Assembly (NCBI RefSeq): GCF_000730425.1
Contig: NZ_CP008896.1
Coordinates: 992,001 to 1,056,000, forward strand
Direction: 5' to 3'
Source: Pseudomonas fluorescens
GTDB taxonomy: Bacteria > Pseudomonadota > Gammaproteobacteria > Pseudomonadales > Pseudomonadaceae
DNA length: 64,000 nt
Shown here piece by piece: positions 37,301-47,118 of the stretch. The first letter of the stretch is position 1, and every line of letters begins with the position of its first letter. Under the pieces are notes generated by a model that saw only the letters and a list, made by a program, of their open reading frames with translations, had not been told where the DNA came from and did no database searches. The position numbers were made by a program, and so were the translations under genes.

Positions 37301-39130
37301 TTGAAGCGTCCCCTCCTTCTACTAATAAGTCTGGCCTTGAGCTTTTCCACGAACGCGAGCATTACCGAGAGCCACGGTTATGCGCAGTTCGGTACGCTCA
37401 AATACCCGGCCAAATTCACCCACTTCGATTGGGTAAACCCCGCAGCGCCCAAGGGCGGCACCTTGCGGGTCATGGCCTTTGGCACGTTTGACACCCTCAA
37501 CCCCTATACCTTCAAGGGCTCCAGCCCCGTCTCCACCGCCAACTTCCTGCAATACGGGGTCAATGAGCTCAACGAGCCGCTGATGGTCGGTACCGGCCAA
37601 TACGCACCTTCCGGCGATGAACCCACCTCCAGCTATGGCCTGATTGCCCAATCGGTGGAGTACAGCGAAGACCGCAGCTGGGTGGTATTCAACCTGCGCC
37701 CGCAAGCGCGGTTCCATGATGGCAAGCCCATCACCGCCGACGATGTGGCGTTTTCCTATCGCACGCTGCTGACCGAAGGCCACCCGCAATACCGCACCAA
37801 CCTGCAGGAAGTGGCCCGGGTGGATGTGCTCACCCCCCAGCGCATCCGCTTTGTATTCAAACGCGCTGGCAACCCGCTGCTGATCTTGCGCCTGGGTGAG
37901 TTACCGGTGTTACCCCAACATTACTGGAAGAACCGCGACTTCAAGGCCACCACCTTCGAGCCACCCCTGGGCAGTGGGCCCTATCGGATCAGCCAGGTCC
38001 AGCCGGGCCGGCAATTGGTGTTCGAGCGGGTCAAGGACTATTGGGGCAAGAACCTGCCGGTTAATCGCGGGTTCTACAACTACGACAAGGTCGAGGTAGA
38101 GTTCTACCGAGACAGCGACGTGGCCTTTGAAGCGTTCAAGGCCGGCGAGTTTGACATCTATATCGAACACCAGGCCAAGAACTGGGCCAATGGCTACAAC
38201 TTCCCGGCAGTCAATCGTGGCGAGGTGATCAAGGCGCAGATCGCCCATCAGATCCCGACCCAGAGCCAGGGCCTGTTCATGAACAGCCGCCGTGCCACCT
38301 TCAGCCAGGCCAAGGTCCGTGAAGCGCTGGGGCTGATGTTCGATTTTGAATGGACCAACCGCACCCTGTTCAGTGGCGCCTATAAACGCACCCTGAGCTA
38401 CTACCCCAACAGCGAATTCTCCGCCAGCGGCCTGCCGGTGGGGCATGAATGGCTGATGCTCTCGCCCTATCGCGAGCAACTGCCCGCCAATCTGTTTACC
38501 CAGGCCTTCAGCCTGCCGCAGACCGACGGACGCGGCATCCCCCGGGAAACCCTGCGTCGCGCCCTTGGCCTGCTGGCCGAAGGTGGCTGGAAACTCTCCG
38601 GCCAGCGCCTACTCAATAGTGATGGGCAGCCGCTGCGTTTTGAAATCCTGCTGGTCAATCCGAACCTGGAGCGGATCCTGCAACCCTATGTGGAAAACCT
38701 GCGCAGTATCGGCATCGATGCACGCTTGCGCACCGTGGACCGCGCGCAGTACAAGCAGCGCCTCGACCAATTCGACTTCGACATGATCCTGATGACCCTC
38801 AACCAGACCCTCAGCCCCGGCCTTGAGCAGTGGCAGTACTTTCACTCCAGCCAGGCCGCGGTCAAGGGCAGCAAGAACTACGCGGGCATCGCCAACCCGG
38901 TGGTCGACCACCTGCTGGAACAGTTGCTCGCCGCGCAAACCCGCGACCAGCAAATCGCCGCCGGCCGGGCCCTGGACCGGGTCCTGCTATGGCAGCACTA
39001 CAGTATTCCCAATTGGTATCTCAACTATCATCGCCTGGCGTACCGCAATCGGTTCGCCTTCGTGACCACGCCGCCCTATAGCCTGGGCCTGAGCGCGTGG
39101 TGGCTGAAAGCTTCGGAGAAACCCCAATGA
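37301..39130 (+). CDS. nppA1: Peptide ABC transporter solute-binding protein NppA1 (YejA-like)
   Basis: 609 residues starting at TTG (no in-frame ATG gives the signal peptide MKRPLLLLISLALSFSTNA). It is a type II (SBP_bac_5) periplasmic binding protein: YPAKFTHFDWVNPAAPKGGT, RFHDGKPITADDVAFS, LGSGPYRI and VFERVKDYWG are family landmarks. The five genes 37.3-44.7 kb match the order I recall for nppA1A2BCD of P. aeruginosa, which takes up peptidyl-nucleoside antibiotics and peptides, and also the E. coli yejABEF microcin C importer. It is the first of two adjacent paralogous binding proteins. A TTG start may limit its level relative to NppA2. Confidence 0.88.
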   Translation: MKRPLLLLISLALSFSTNASITESHGYAQFGTLKYPAKFTHFDWVNPAAPKGGTLRVMAFGTFDTLNPYTFKGSSPVSTANFLQYGVNELNEPLMVGTGQYAPSGDEPTSSYGLIAQSVEYSEDRSWVVFNLRPQARFHDGKPITADDVAFSYRTLLTEGHPQYRTNLQEVARVDVLTPQRIRFVFKRAGNPLLILRLGELPVLPQHYWKNRDFKATTFEPPLGSGPYRISQVQPGRQLVFERVKDYWGKNLPVNRGFYNYDKVEVEFYRDSDVAFEAFKAGEFDIYIEHQAKNWANGYNFPAVNRGEVIKAQIAHQIPTQSQGLFMNSRRATFSQAKVREALGLMFDFEWTNRTLFSGAYKRTLSYYPNSEFSASGLPVGHEWLMLSPYREQLPANLFTQAFSLPQTDGRGIPRETLRRALGLLAEGGWKLSGQRLLNSDGQPLRFEILLVNPNLERILQPYVENLRSIGIDARLRTVDRAQYKQRLDQFDFDMILMTLNQTLSPGLEQWQYFHSSQAAVKGSKNYAGIANPVVDHLLEQLLAAQTRDQQIAAGRALDRVLLWQHYSIPNWYLNYHRLAYRNRFAFVTTPPYSLGLSAWWLKASEKPQ

Positions 39131-40965
39131 TGGCTTTGCGTACTGCGATTTTTAGTGGCCTGTTGTTGTGCACCCAAGCCATGGCCGGCCCCCAACATGC
39201 CTTGACCCTGTATGACGAGCCGCCCAAGTACCCGGCCAATTTCAAGCACGTCGACTACGTCAATCCGGACGCGCCCAAGGGCGGTACCTTCCGTGAGGCG
39301 GCCATGGGCAGCTTCGACAGCCTCAACCCGTTTATCAGCAAGGGCGTGCCCGCCGACAATATCGGCCTGGTCTATGACACCCTGGCCCAGCAAGGCCTGG
39401 ACGAACCCATCACCGAGTACGGCCTGGTCGCCGGCAAGATCGAAAAAGCCCCGGACAACAGTTGGGTACGCTTTTACCTGCGCCCGGAAGCGCGCTTCCA
39501 TGATGGCCATCCGGTACACGCCGAAGACGTGGTGTTCAGCTTTGAGACCCTGATCAAACAGGGCAGCCCTATCTACCGCACCTACTATGCCGACGTCGCC
39601 GAGGTAGTGGCCGAGGATCCGCTGCGGGTCTTGTTCAAGTTCAAACACACCAGCAACCGCGAACTGCCGCTGATCCTCGGCCAGTTGCCGGTGCTGCCCA
39701 AACATTGGTGGGCCGGGCGCGACTTTGCCAAGAGCAGCCTGGAAATCCCCCTGGGCAGCGGCCCTTACAAGGTGGCCGAGGTCAAGCCGGGGCGTTCGAT
39801 CCGCTACGAGCGGGTCAAGGATTACTGGGCCAAGGACCTGCCGCTCAACAAGGGCCTGTACAACTTCGATTACCGCATCAGCGATTACTACCGTGACAGC
39901 ACGGTGGCCCTGGAAGCGCTCAAGGCCGGGCAGTTCGACTATTGGCAGGAAACCACGGCAAAGAACTGGGCCAATGCCTACAACGTGCCGGCCGTGGCCG
40001 AGGGGCGCTTGATCAAGGAAGAGCTGCCCAACGGCAATCCCACCGGGATGCAGGGCTTTGTGTTCAATATCCGCAAGCCGATGTTCCAGGACGTGCGGGT
40101 GCGCAAGGCCATCAGCCTGCTGCTGGACTTTGAATGGAGCAACAAGCAACTGTTCAACGGTGCCTATACCCGTACCCGCAGTTATTTCGAAAACTCGGAC
40201 ATGGCCGCCACCGGCCTGCCCGGCCCCGCCGAGCTGGCGATTCTTGAACCATTGCGCGGCCGAATCCCACCGCAAGCGTTCACCGAAGCCTTCGCCCCGC
40301 CGAAAACCGACGCCAGCGGCATGATCCGCACCCAGCAGCGCGAAGCCTACCAGCTGTTGCAGGAAGCCGGCTGGCGCATCGTTGACGACAAGATGGTCGA
40401 CACCACAGGCAAGCCGGTAAGCATCGAGTTCATGCTGTTCCAGACCGATTTCGAGCGCATCCTGCTGCCCTTCAAGCGCAACCTGGCAGACCTGGGCATC
40501 GAGCTGGTGATCCGTCGGGTCGATGTCTCGCAGTACGTCAATCGCGTGCGCTCGCGGGATTTCGACATGATGGTCGGCAGCTTCCCGCAATCCTCCTCAC
40601 CGGGTAACGAGCAGCGTGAATTCTGGCAATCGAGCAGTGCCGACAACCCCGGCAGCCGCAACTACATCGGCCTCAAGGACCCGGCCATCGACGAATTGGT
40701 GGAACAGTTGATCAACGCCGACTCACGCAGCAGCCTGGTGGCCCACGCCAAGGCCCTGGACCGGGTCCTGCAGTTTGGCTACTACGTGATCCCCAACTGG
40801 CACATCAAGACCTACCGCGTGGCCTATTGGAATCACCTCGGCCATCCCAACGTCCCGCCGCGCTATGACGTGGGCATCAACACCTGGTGGATCAAACCCG
40901 ACACACCGCCGGCAATGAAGCCGCCCACAGACACCAGCGCCGGCCCGGCAAGCGGAGGCGACTGA
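39127..40965 (+). CDS. nppA2: Peptide ABC transporter solute-binding protein NppA2 (YejA-like)
   Basis: 612 residues from the ATG at 39127, overlapping the nppA1 stop as ATGA, with GGAG about 10 bases upstream. Signal peptide to about residue 21 (TQAMA), then the SBP_bac_5 body with [36 protein letters not shown] and [13 protein letters not shown]. It is clearly paralogous to NppA1, sharing most landmark motifs, but the two differ through the ligand-contact region. The C-terminal extension is proline- and glycine-rich ([20 protein letters not shown]). It hands peptide-type ligands to the NppBC permease. Confidence 0.9.
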   Translation: MMALRTAIFSGLLLCTQAMAGPQHALTLYDEPPKYPANFKHVDYVNPDAPKGGTFREAAMGSFDSLNPFISKGVPADNIGLVYDTLAQQGLDEPITEYGLVAGKIEKAPDNSWVRFYLRPEARFHDGHPVHAEDVVFSFETLIKQGSPIYRTYYADVAEVVAEDPLRVLFKFKHTSNRELPLILGQLPVLPKHWWAGRDFAKSSLEIPLGSGPYKVAEVKPGRSIRYERVKDYWAKDLPLNKGLYNFDYRISDYYRDSTVALEALKAGQFDYWQETTAKNWANAYNVPAVAEGRLIKEELPNGNPTGMQGFVFNIRKPMFQDVRVRKAISLLLDFEWSNKQLFNGAYTRTRSYFENSDMAATGLPGPAELAILEPLRGRIPPQAFTEAFAPPKTDASGMIRTQQREAYQLLQEAGWRIVDDKMVDTTGKPVSIEFMLFQTDFERILLPFKRNLADLGIELVIRRVDVSQYVNRVRSRDFDMMVGSFPQSSSPGNEQREFWQSSSADNPGSRNYIGLKDPAIDELVEQLINADSRSSLVAHAKALDRVLQFGYYVIPNWHIKTYRVAYWNHLGHPNVPPRYDVGINTWWIKPDTPPAMKPPTDTSAGPASGGD

Positions 40966-40966
40966 C

Positions 40967-42040
40967 ATGCTGGCTTATATTGTTCGCAGGCTGCTGCTGA
41001 TCATCCCGACGCTGTTCGGCATTTTGCTGATCAACTTTGTCATCATCCAGGCCGCACCCGGTGGCCCGGTGGAGCAAATGATCGCCAAGCTCGAAGGCTT
41101 TGAAGGCGCCACCAGCCGCATCGCCGGCGGCGGCGCCGAAGTCTCGGTGGCAGGTTCCAGCTACCGCGGTGCCCAAGGCCTGGACCCGGCGCTGATCAAG
41201 GAAATCGAGAAGATGTACGGCTTCGACAAGTCGGCGCCGGAACGCTTGTGGATCATGGTCAAGAACTACGCCCAACTGGATTTTGGCGACAGTTTCTTCC
41301 GCGATGCCAAGGTCATCGACCTGATCAAGGAGAAAATGCCGGTGTCCATCTCCCTCGGGTTATGGAGCACCCTGATCATGTACCTGGTCTCGATCCCCCT
41401 GGGGATCGCCAAGGCTACCCGCCACGGCAGCCACTTTGACGTGTGGACCAGCTCGGCCATCATCGTCGGCTATGCGATCCCGGCGTTCCTGTTTGCCATC
41501 CTGTTGATCGTGGTGTTCGCCGGCGGCAGTTATTTCGACTGGTTTCCGCTGCGCGGGCTGACCTCCAACAACTTCGACGAGTTGAGTTGGGGCGGCAAGC
41601 TCCTTGACTACTTCTGGCACCTGGCGTTGCCGGTCACGGCCCTGGTGATCGGTAACTTCGCCACCATGACCCTGCTGACCAAGAACAGCTTTCTCGACGA
41701 GATCAACAAACAATACGTCGTCACCGCCAAAGCCAAGGGCCTGACCAATCACCGCGTGCTCTACGACCATGTGTTTCGCAACGCCATGCTCCTGGTGATC
41801 GCCGGGTTCCCGTCGGCCTTTATCGGCATTTTCTTTACCGGCTCGTTGCTGGTGGAAGTGATCTTCTCCCTCGACGGCCTGGGCCTGATGAGCTTTGAAG
41901 CGGCAATCAACCGCGATTACCCGGTGGTGTTCGGCACCCTGTTTATCTTCACGCTGCTGGGCCTGGTGGTGAAACTGATTGGTGATTTGACCTACACCCT
42001 GGTCGACCCCCGTATCGACTTCGAAAGCCGGGAGCATTGA
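40967..42040 (+). CDS. nppB: Peptide ABC transporter permease NppB (YejB-like)
   Basis: 357 residues. It starts with the typical [20 protein letters not shown] membrane segment, has a large periplasmic loop containing [13 protein letters not shown], and then the BPD_transp_1 core; the EAA loop reads [20 protein letters not shown], which contacts the ATPase. About six helices. It begins 1 base after the nppA2 stop and is followed at a 1-base gap by nppC. It matches YejB of the microcin C importer in length and layout. Confidence 0.94.
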   Translation: MLAYIVRRLLLIIPTLFGILLINFVIIQAAPGGPVEQMIAKLEGFEGATSRIAGGGAEVSVAGSSYRGAQGLDPALIKEIEKMYGFDKSAPERLWIMVKNYAQLDFGDSFFRDAKVIDLIKEKMPVSISLGLWSTLIMYLVSIPLGIAKATRHGSHFDVWTSSAIIVGYAIPAFLFAILLIVVFAGGSYFDWFPLRGLTSNNFDELSWGGKLLDYFWHLALPVTALVIGNFATMTLLTKNSFLDEINKQYVVTAKAKGLTNHRVLYDHVFRNAMLLVIAGFPSAFIGIFFTGSLLVEVIFSLDGLGLMSFEAAINRDYPVVFGTLFIFTLLGLVVKLIGDLTYTLVDPRIDFESREH

Positions 42041-42041
42041 G

Positions 42042-43061
42042 ATGAACCTATCCCCCCTCAATCGCCGCCGCTTTGAACGTTTCAAGGCCAACAAGCGCGG
42101 CTGGTGGTCGCTGTGGCTGTTCCTGATCCTGTTTGGCCTGAGCCTGGGCGCCGAGTTGATCGCTAACGACAAGCCGCTGGCCGTGCATTACGACGGCGAC
42201 TGGTACTTCCCGGCACTCAAGCGCTACCCGGAAACCACCTTCGGCGGCGAATTCCCCCTGGAAGCCAACTACAAAAGCCCCTATATCCGCGAGCTGCTCA
42301 AGGCCAAGGATGCCTGGACACTCTGGGCGCCGATCCCCTTCAGCTACCAGAGCATCAACTATGACCTGAAAGTCCCGGCCCCGGCGCCGCCGTCGGCCGA
42401 TAACCTGCTGGGCACCGACGACCAGGGCCGCGACGTGCTGGCGCGGGTGATCTACGGCTTTCGGGTGTCGGTGCTGTTTGCCCTGACCCTCACCGTATTG
42501 AGCTCGATCATCGGCGTCGCAGCCGGCGCACTGCAGGGTTTCTATGGTGGCTGGGTCGACCTGGCCGGTCAGCGCTTCCTGGAGATCTGGTCGGGGTTGC
42601 CGGTGCTGTACTTGTTGATCATTCTCGCCAGCTTCGTGCAGCCCAACTTCTGGTGGCTGCTGGGGATCATGCTGTTGTTTTCCTGGATGAGCCTGGTGGA
42701 CGTCGTGCGCGCCGAGTTCCTGCGCGGGCGCAACCTGGAATACGTGCGCGCCGCGCGGGCCCTGGGGATGCAGAACGGCGCGATCATGTTCCGCCATATC
42801 CTGCCCAACGCCATGGTTTCGACCATGACCTTCATGCCGTTCATTTTGACCGGTGCGATCGGCACCCTGACCGCCCTGGACTTCCTGGGCTTCGGCCTGC
42901 CCGCCGGCTCGCCGTCCCTGGGCGAACTGGTGGCCCAGGGCAAATCCAACCTGCAGGCGCCGTGGCTGGGCATCAGTGCCTTTGCGGTGCTGGCGATCAT
43001 GTTGAGTTTGCTGGTGTTTATCGGCGAGTCCGCTCGCGATGCCTTCGACCCGAGGAAATGA
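42042..43061 (+). CDS. nppC: Peptide ABC transporter permease NppC (YejE-like)
   Basis: 339 residues. It has an N-terminal helix (WWSLWLFLILFGLSLGAELI) with a long YejE-type insert before the core permease domain, which contains GTDDQGRDVLARVIYGFRVS (the OppC-type signature) and the EAA loop YVRAARALGMQNGAIMFRHI. It pairs with NppB to form the channel. It is separated from nppB and nppD by single bases, so all three are co-translated. Confidence 0.94.
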   Translation: MNLSPLNRRRFERFKANKRGWWSLWLFLILFGLSLGAELIANDKPLAVHYDGDWYFPALKRYPETTFGGEFPLEANYKSPYIRELLKAKDAWTLWAPIPFSYQSINYDLKVPAPAPPSADNLLGTDDQGRDVLARVIYGFRVSVLFALTLTVLSSIIGVAAGALQGFYGGWVDLAGQRFLEIWSGLPVLYLLIILASFVQPNFWWLLGIMLLFSWMSLVDVVRAEFLRGRNLEYVRAARALGMQNGAIMFRHILPNAMVSTMTFMPFILTGAIGTLTALDFLGFGLPAGSPSLGELVAQGKSNLQAPWLGISAFAVLAIMLSLLVFIGESARDAFDPRK

Positions 43062-43062
43062 G

Positions 43063-44673
43063 ATGAATCAGGACAATCTGATCGAAGTCCGCGACCTCAG
43101 TGTCGAGTTCGTCACCGGCGCCCAGCAGCAGCGCGTGGTGGAAAACATCAGTTTCGATATCCGTCGCGGCGAAACCCTGGCCCTGGTCGGTGAAAGCGGT
43201 TCCGGCAAATCGGTGACCGCCCACTCGATCCTGCGCCTTTTGCCTTACCCCCTGGCGCGGCATCCATCCGGCACTATCCAGTATGCTGGCCAGGACTTGC
43301 TGACCCTGGCCGAAAAACCCTTGCGCCAGATCCGCGGCAACCGTATTGCGATGATCTTCCAGGAGCCGATGACCTCGCTGAACCCGCTGCACTCCATCGA
43401 AAAGCAGATCAACGAGGTGCTGGGCCTGCACAAGGGCCTGACCGGGAAGGCCGCGACCCTGCGCACCCTGGAGTTGCTGGACCTGGTGGGCATCCCCGAG
43501 CCGCACAAGCGCCTCAAGGCCCTGCCCCACGAATTGTCCGGCGGCCAGCGCCAGCGGGTGATGATCGCCATGGCCCTGGCCAACGAGCCAGAGCTGCTGA
43601 TCGCCGATGAGCCAACCACGGCCCTGGACGTGACCGTGCAGTTGAAGATCCTCGAACTGCTCAAGGAGTTGCAGGCCCGCCTGGGCATGGCGTTGCTGCT
43701 GATCAGCCATGACTTGAACCTGGTGCGGCGCATTGCCCACCGCGTGTGTGTGATGCAGCGCGGTTGCATTGTCGAACAGGCGTCCTGCGAGGATCTGTTC
43801 CGCGCGCCCCAGCACCCGTATACCCAGGAGCTGTTGGCGGCCGAGCCCAGCGGCGGGCCGGCCACCAACGCGATTGGCCCGCCGCTGCTGGAAGTCGACG
43901 ACCTGAAAGTCTGGTTCCCGATCAAGAAAGGCTTTTTGCGTAACACCGTCGATTATGTCAAGGCTGTGGACGGCATCCACTTCAGCCTGCCCCAGGGCCA
44001 GACCCTGGGCATCGTCGGCGAAAGCGGCTCCGGCAAATCCACCCTCGGCCTGGCGATCCTGCGGTTGATCGCCAGCAAGGGCGGGATCCGTTTTGAAGGC
44101 CAGCAACTGGACCAACTGACCCAGCAACAGGTACGGCCGTTACGCAGGGAAATGCAGGTGGTGTTCCAGGACCCGTTCGGCAGCCTGAGCCCGCGCATGT
44201 GCGTCAGCGAGATCGTTGGCGAAGGTTTGCGCATCCACAAGATCGGCACAGCACCCGAGCAGGAAGCGGCGATTATCGCTGCACTCAAGGAGGTAGGGCT
44301 GGACCCACAGGCCCGCCACCGCTACCCCCATGAGTTCTCCGGTGGCCAGCGCCAACGCATCGCCATCGCCCGTGCCCTGGTGCTCAAGCCACGCCTGATC
44401 CTGCTGGATGAACCGACCTCGGCCCTGGACCGCACAGTACAGCGCCAGGTGGTGGAACTGCTGCGCAACCTGCAAGCCAAGTACAACCTGACCTACCTGT
44501 TCATCAGCCACGACCTGGCGGTGGTCAAGGCCTTGAGCCACCAGTTGATGGTGGTCAAGCAGGGCCAGGTGGTGGAACAGGGCGATGCCAAGACCATTTT
44601 CGCCGCTCCCCAGCATGCCTATACCCAGCAATTGCTGGAGGCTGCGTTCCTGGTGCCGACTGCCCGTATCTGA
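43063..44673 (+). CDS. nppD: Peptide ABC transporter ATPase NppD (YejF-like, two nucleotide-binding domains)
   Basis: 536 residues from the ATG at 43063 (GAGGAA upstream). Two fused ATPase domains: the first with Walker A GESGSGKS from residue 43, signature LSGGQRQRV and Walker B LLIADEPT; the second with Walker A GESGSGKS from about 319, FSGGQRQRI and LILLDEPT. It energises NppBC. The fusion, rather than separate DppD and DppF, is diagnostic for the Yej type. It is the last gene of the operon; a REPIN follows. Confidence 0.95.
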   Translation: MNQDNLIEVRDLSVEFVTGAQQQRVVENISFDIRRGETLALVGESGSGKSVTAHSILRLLPYPLARHPSGTIQYAGQDLLTLAEKPLRQIRGNRIAMIFQEPMTSLNPLHSIEKQINEVLGLHKGLTGKAATLRTLELLDLVGIPEPHKRLKALPHELSGGQRQRVMIAMALANEPELLIADEPTTALDVTVQLKILELLKELQARLGMALLLISHDLNLVRRIAHRVCVMQRGCIVEQASCEDLFRAPQHPYTQELLAAEPSGGPATNAIGPPLLEVDDLKVWFPIKKGFLRNTVDYVKAVDGIHFSLPQGQTLGIVGESGSGKSTLGLAILRLIASKGGIRFEGQQLDQLTQQQVRPLRREMQVVFQDPFGSLSPRMCVSEIVGEGLRIHKIGTAPEQEAAIIAALKEVGLDPQARHRYPHEFSGGQRQRIAIARALVLKPRLILLDEPTSALDRTVQRQVVELLRNLQAKYNLTYLFISHDLAVVKALSHQLMVVKQGQVVEQGDAKTIFAAPQHAYTQQLLEAAFLVPTARI

Positions 44674-44685
44674 TCTATAGCCCCT

Positions 44686-44784
44686 GTAGGAGCCGGCTTG
44701 CCGGCGAAAAACCCAAAAGCAACCCGGGGCTCCAGTCCGTCTGCGTTATCGTTGACGATTTTCGCCGGCAAGCTGGCGCCTACA
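44686..44784. repeat. REPIN
   Basis: GTAGGAGCCGGCTTGCCGGC at 44686 and the inverse CGCCGGCAAGCTGGCGCCTAC at the right end form an inverted pair with about 55 bases between. It marks the end of the npp operon. Confidence 0.8.
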
Positions 44785-44847
44785 GAGGTCGGCGGCGTGT
44801 TTATGTGCAATCATCGGGATCCTACAAGGCCCGCTGGAGATTGCATC

Positions 44848-45669
44848 ATGTCGCTGCCCGACCTGGCCGCCCCGCGCTTCTGGCGTGATGCCAGCCTGCC
44901 GTTTATCGAGGCGCGCACCATCGATGACGGGCGCAAGGTCTGCTACACGCGGCATGCCCACGACCATTTCTCGATTGGCGCGATCACTGCCGGGCAGAGC
45001 CTGTATATCCATGGCCCGGACACCTTCCATATCCATACCGGTACCGTGGTGCTGATGAATCCCGGCGACGTGCACGCTTGCAACCCCATCGACGACCAGC
45101 CCTGGTCGTATCACATGCTCTACATCGACACCCCCTGGCTGACCGACCTGCAACACCAGTTGGGATTTGCCGACGAGCTGGATTTTCGCCGTTTCAACAC
45201 CCCCCATACCGATGATCCGCACCTGTTTGCCGGCCTGCTTGAACTGTACGCCGTGCTGATCGACGAACAGGCCGAACACCTGCACAAGCACAGCGCCGTG
45301 GTGAGTTTTTTCACTGAAGTGCAAATGCGCCTGAACCCTGCGACAACGGTAGTACGGGAGGTCAATCACAAGCTCGAACGCGCCGCCGAATACATCCGCG
45401 AACATTGCACCGACGCGCTGAAACTGGAAGATATCTGCCTGGCTGCACAGCTGTCGCCGTCCTACCTGATCCGTGCGTTCAAACAGTATTACGGGATGAC
45501 GCCCCACGCATTCCTGGTCAACCAGCGGATCCAGTTTGCCCGCAAGCAACTGCGCAGCGGCCAATTGATTGCCGACGTAGCACTGGCTGCAGGCTTTGCC
45601 GACCAGGCGCACTTCCAGCGCACGTTCAAGCAACACCTGGCCGCGACGCCAGGGCAATATCGCGGTTGA
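44848..45669 (+). CDS. AraC-family transcriptional regulator with N-terminal cupin domain
   Basis: 273 residues from the ATG at 44848. The N-terminal AraC-binding/cupin domain (about 20-150) has HAHDHFSIGAITAGQSLYIH. The C-terminal AraC DNA-binding domain (about 170-270) has two helix-turn-helices, with LKLEDICLAAQLSPSYLIRA and the typical ADQAHFQRTFKQHLAATPGQY. It converges tail to tail with a LysE-type exporter (1 base between stops), an arrangement common for amino acid exporters and their regulators, so that gene may be its target. The effector is not known. Confidence 0.9.
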   Translation: MSLPDLAAPRFWRDASLPFIEARTIDDGRKVCYTRHAHDHFSIGAITAGQSLYIHGPDTFHIHTGTVVLMNPGDVHACNPIDDQPWSYHMLYIDTPWLTDLQHQLGFADELDFRRFNTPHTDDPHLFAGLLELYAVLIDEQAEHLHKHSAVVSFFTEVQMRLNPATTVVREVNHKLERAAEYIREHCTDALKLEDICLAAQLSPSYLIRAFKQYYGMTPHAFLVNQRIQFARKQLRSGQLIADVALAAGFADQAHFQRTFKQHLAATPGQYRG

Positions 45670-45670
45670 A

Positions 45671-46258
45671 TCAGGCCAGTAACAGGTACGCCACACTGAT
45701 CACCAGCAACAGCGCCATGGCCCGGTTGAACAGGCGCATGCCCCGCGCGTTGCTCAAAAAACGCCGGAAGAATGTGCCCACATACGACCAACACGCCACC
45801 GACAGATAGCAAATCACCAGGTACACCGCCGCCAGTTGCCAGACACGCGCGGCCTCACCGTCGGCGGCAAACAGGCCCATACCGGCGACACACGCCAGCC
45901 AGGCCTTGGGGTTGAGCCATTGCATGACGGCGCCATACAGCATCGACGGCGCAACAGCCGCCTCTTGTGCATCCAGCCGACCGTCATCGATCGCCAGCTT
46001 GTAGGCCATGTACAACAGAAATACCACCCCGCCCCATTGGATGGCCTGGGTCAGGATCGGCCAGCGCACCAGCACTTCATGCAGGCCCAGGCCGATCAAC
46101 ACCAGCAACAGCGTGAACCCCAGCGCCGCGCCAGCCACATGTTTCTGGCTGGCGACAAAACCAAAGCGCGCGCCCGAGCCGAGGGCGACGACATTGACTG
46201 GGCCGGGTGTGATGGAGGTCGCCAGGGCGAAGGCGGCCATGGACATGATCAAACTCAT
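45671..46258 (-). CDS. LysE/RhtB-family amino acid exporter
   Basis: 195 residues with about six hydrophobic helices. The N-terminal ATSITPGPVNVVALGSGARFG is the LysE signature, followed by GAALGFTLLLVLIGLGL and a central QWLNPKAWL, also conserved. Members export basic or neutral amino acids such as lysine, arginine, threonine or homoserine; the substrate here is not readable. It is transcribed toward the AraC-family gene, a plausible regulator. Confidence 0.9.
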   Translation of the reverse strand: MSLIMSMAAFALATSITPGPVNVVALGSGARFGFVASQKHVAGAALGFTLLLVLIGLGLHEVLVRWPILTQAIQWGGVVFLLYMAYKLAIDDGRLDAQEAAVAPSMLYGAVMQWLNPKAWLACVAGMGLFAADGEAARVWQLAAVYLVICYLSVACWSYVGTFFRRFLSNARGMRLFNRAMALLLVISVAYLLLA

Positions 46259-46339
46259 TGCACTTCCTTTTGGTAATGACAGGTGGACAAGGCCTGTACG
46301 CTACGTTCCTGTAGCCCATGGGTATTGAAGAAAATGCGC

Positions 46340-46936
46340 CTACACAAGCGCCAGGGCCGCCTTGAGTAATCGCAGCTCCAGGTATTGCAGGAGCATGATG
46401 GTCTTGCCATCGACAATTTCACCGCGTGCAACCATGGCAATCGCCTCGTCGAACCCCAACTCCAGCACGTCGATATCCTCGCCCTCCTCCGCAAGCCCCC
46501 CGCCCTCGCTCACGCGGTCGCCGGGTTGGTACTCACCGATAAAGAAATGAATGCGCTCGGTCACCGAACCCGGGCTCATGAACGCCGAGTAGATTTTTTC
46601 GACATGGCCGATGCGGTAGCCGGTCTCTTCCTCGGCTTCCAGGCGGATGCGCTCCTCGGGGCTGGCGTTGTCCAGCAGACCGGCGGCGGTCTCGATCAAG
46701 TAACCGTCATGGCCATTGACGAAGGTCGGCATACGGAACTGGCGAATCAGCAACACCGTGCGCTGCAAGGTGTTGTACAGCAGGATGGTCGCGCCGTTGC
46801 CACGGTCGTACACCTCCCGGGTCTGGGCTTGCCAACTGCCGTCGCGGCGGCGCAGGTCGAAGCTGTATTTTTTCAACAGGTACCAGTTGTCCGAGAGCAA
46901 CTCTTCGCAGGTGATACGTACGGGGCTGTTGTCCAT
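46340..46936 (-). CDS. nudK: Nudix hydrolase, GDP-mannose pyrophosphatase NudK-like
   Basis: 198 residues from the ATG at 46936 (AAAGGA 7 bases upstream). It closely resembles Nud[21 protein letters not shown], then the Nudix box [22 protein letters not shown], one residue shorter than the textbook spacing as in NudK itself and with the early Glu replaced by Ser. ETG and the tail [11 protein letters not shown] complete the fold. NudK cleaves GDP-mannose to mannose-1-phosphate and GMP. It is divergent from the GGDEF gene. Other NDP-sugars such as ADP-ribose are possible substrates. Confidence 0.85.
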   Translation of the reverse strand: MDNSPVRITCEELLSDNWYLLKKYSFDLRRRDGSWQAQTREVYDRGNGATILLYNTLQRTVLLIRQFRMPTFVNGHDGYLIETAAGLLDNASPEERIRLEAEEETGYRIGHVEKIYSAFMSPGSVTERIHFFIGEYQPGDRVSEGGGLAEEGEDIDVLELGFDEAIAMVARGEIVDGKTIMLLQYLELRLLKAALALV

Positions 46937-47118
46937 GGCAGGTCCTTTGGGTCGCAGGAGGCGCAGCATGTCGGTGGCGCCCTGCTAGCGTCAAGCTGTC
47001 CATAGGCCAGCATTCCTGCGCGTTATCCGGCTACAATTGCGCCCTTTCTGCACCGGATGACCGCATTGGCGTGTGTCTGCCGGATCATCTCGACAGTGCA
47101 TCTTGCGGGGTCAAGGAC

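Noticed and set aside
44686..44784. Repeated hairpins read as a CRISPR-like array
   Set aside because: The repeats are isolated inverted pairs at gene ends, not direct repeats with regular spacers; no cas genes are present.
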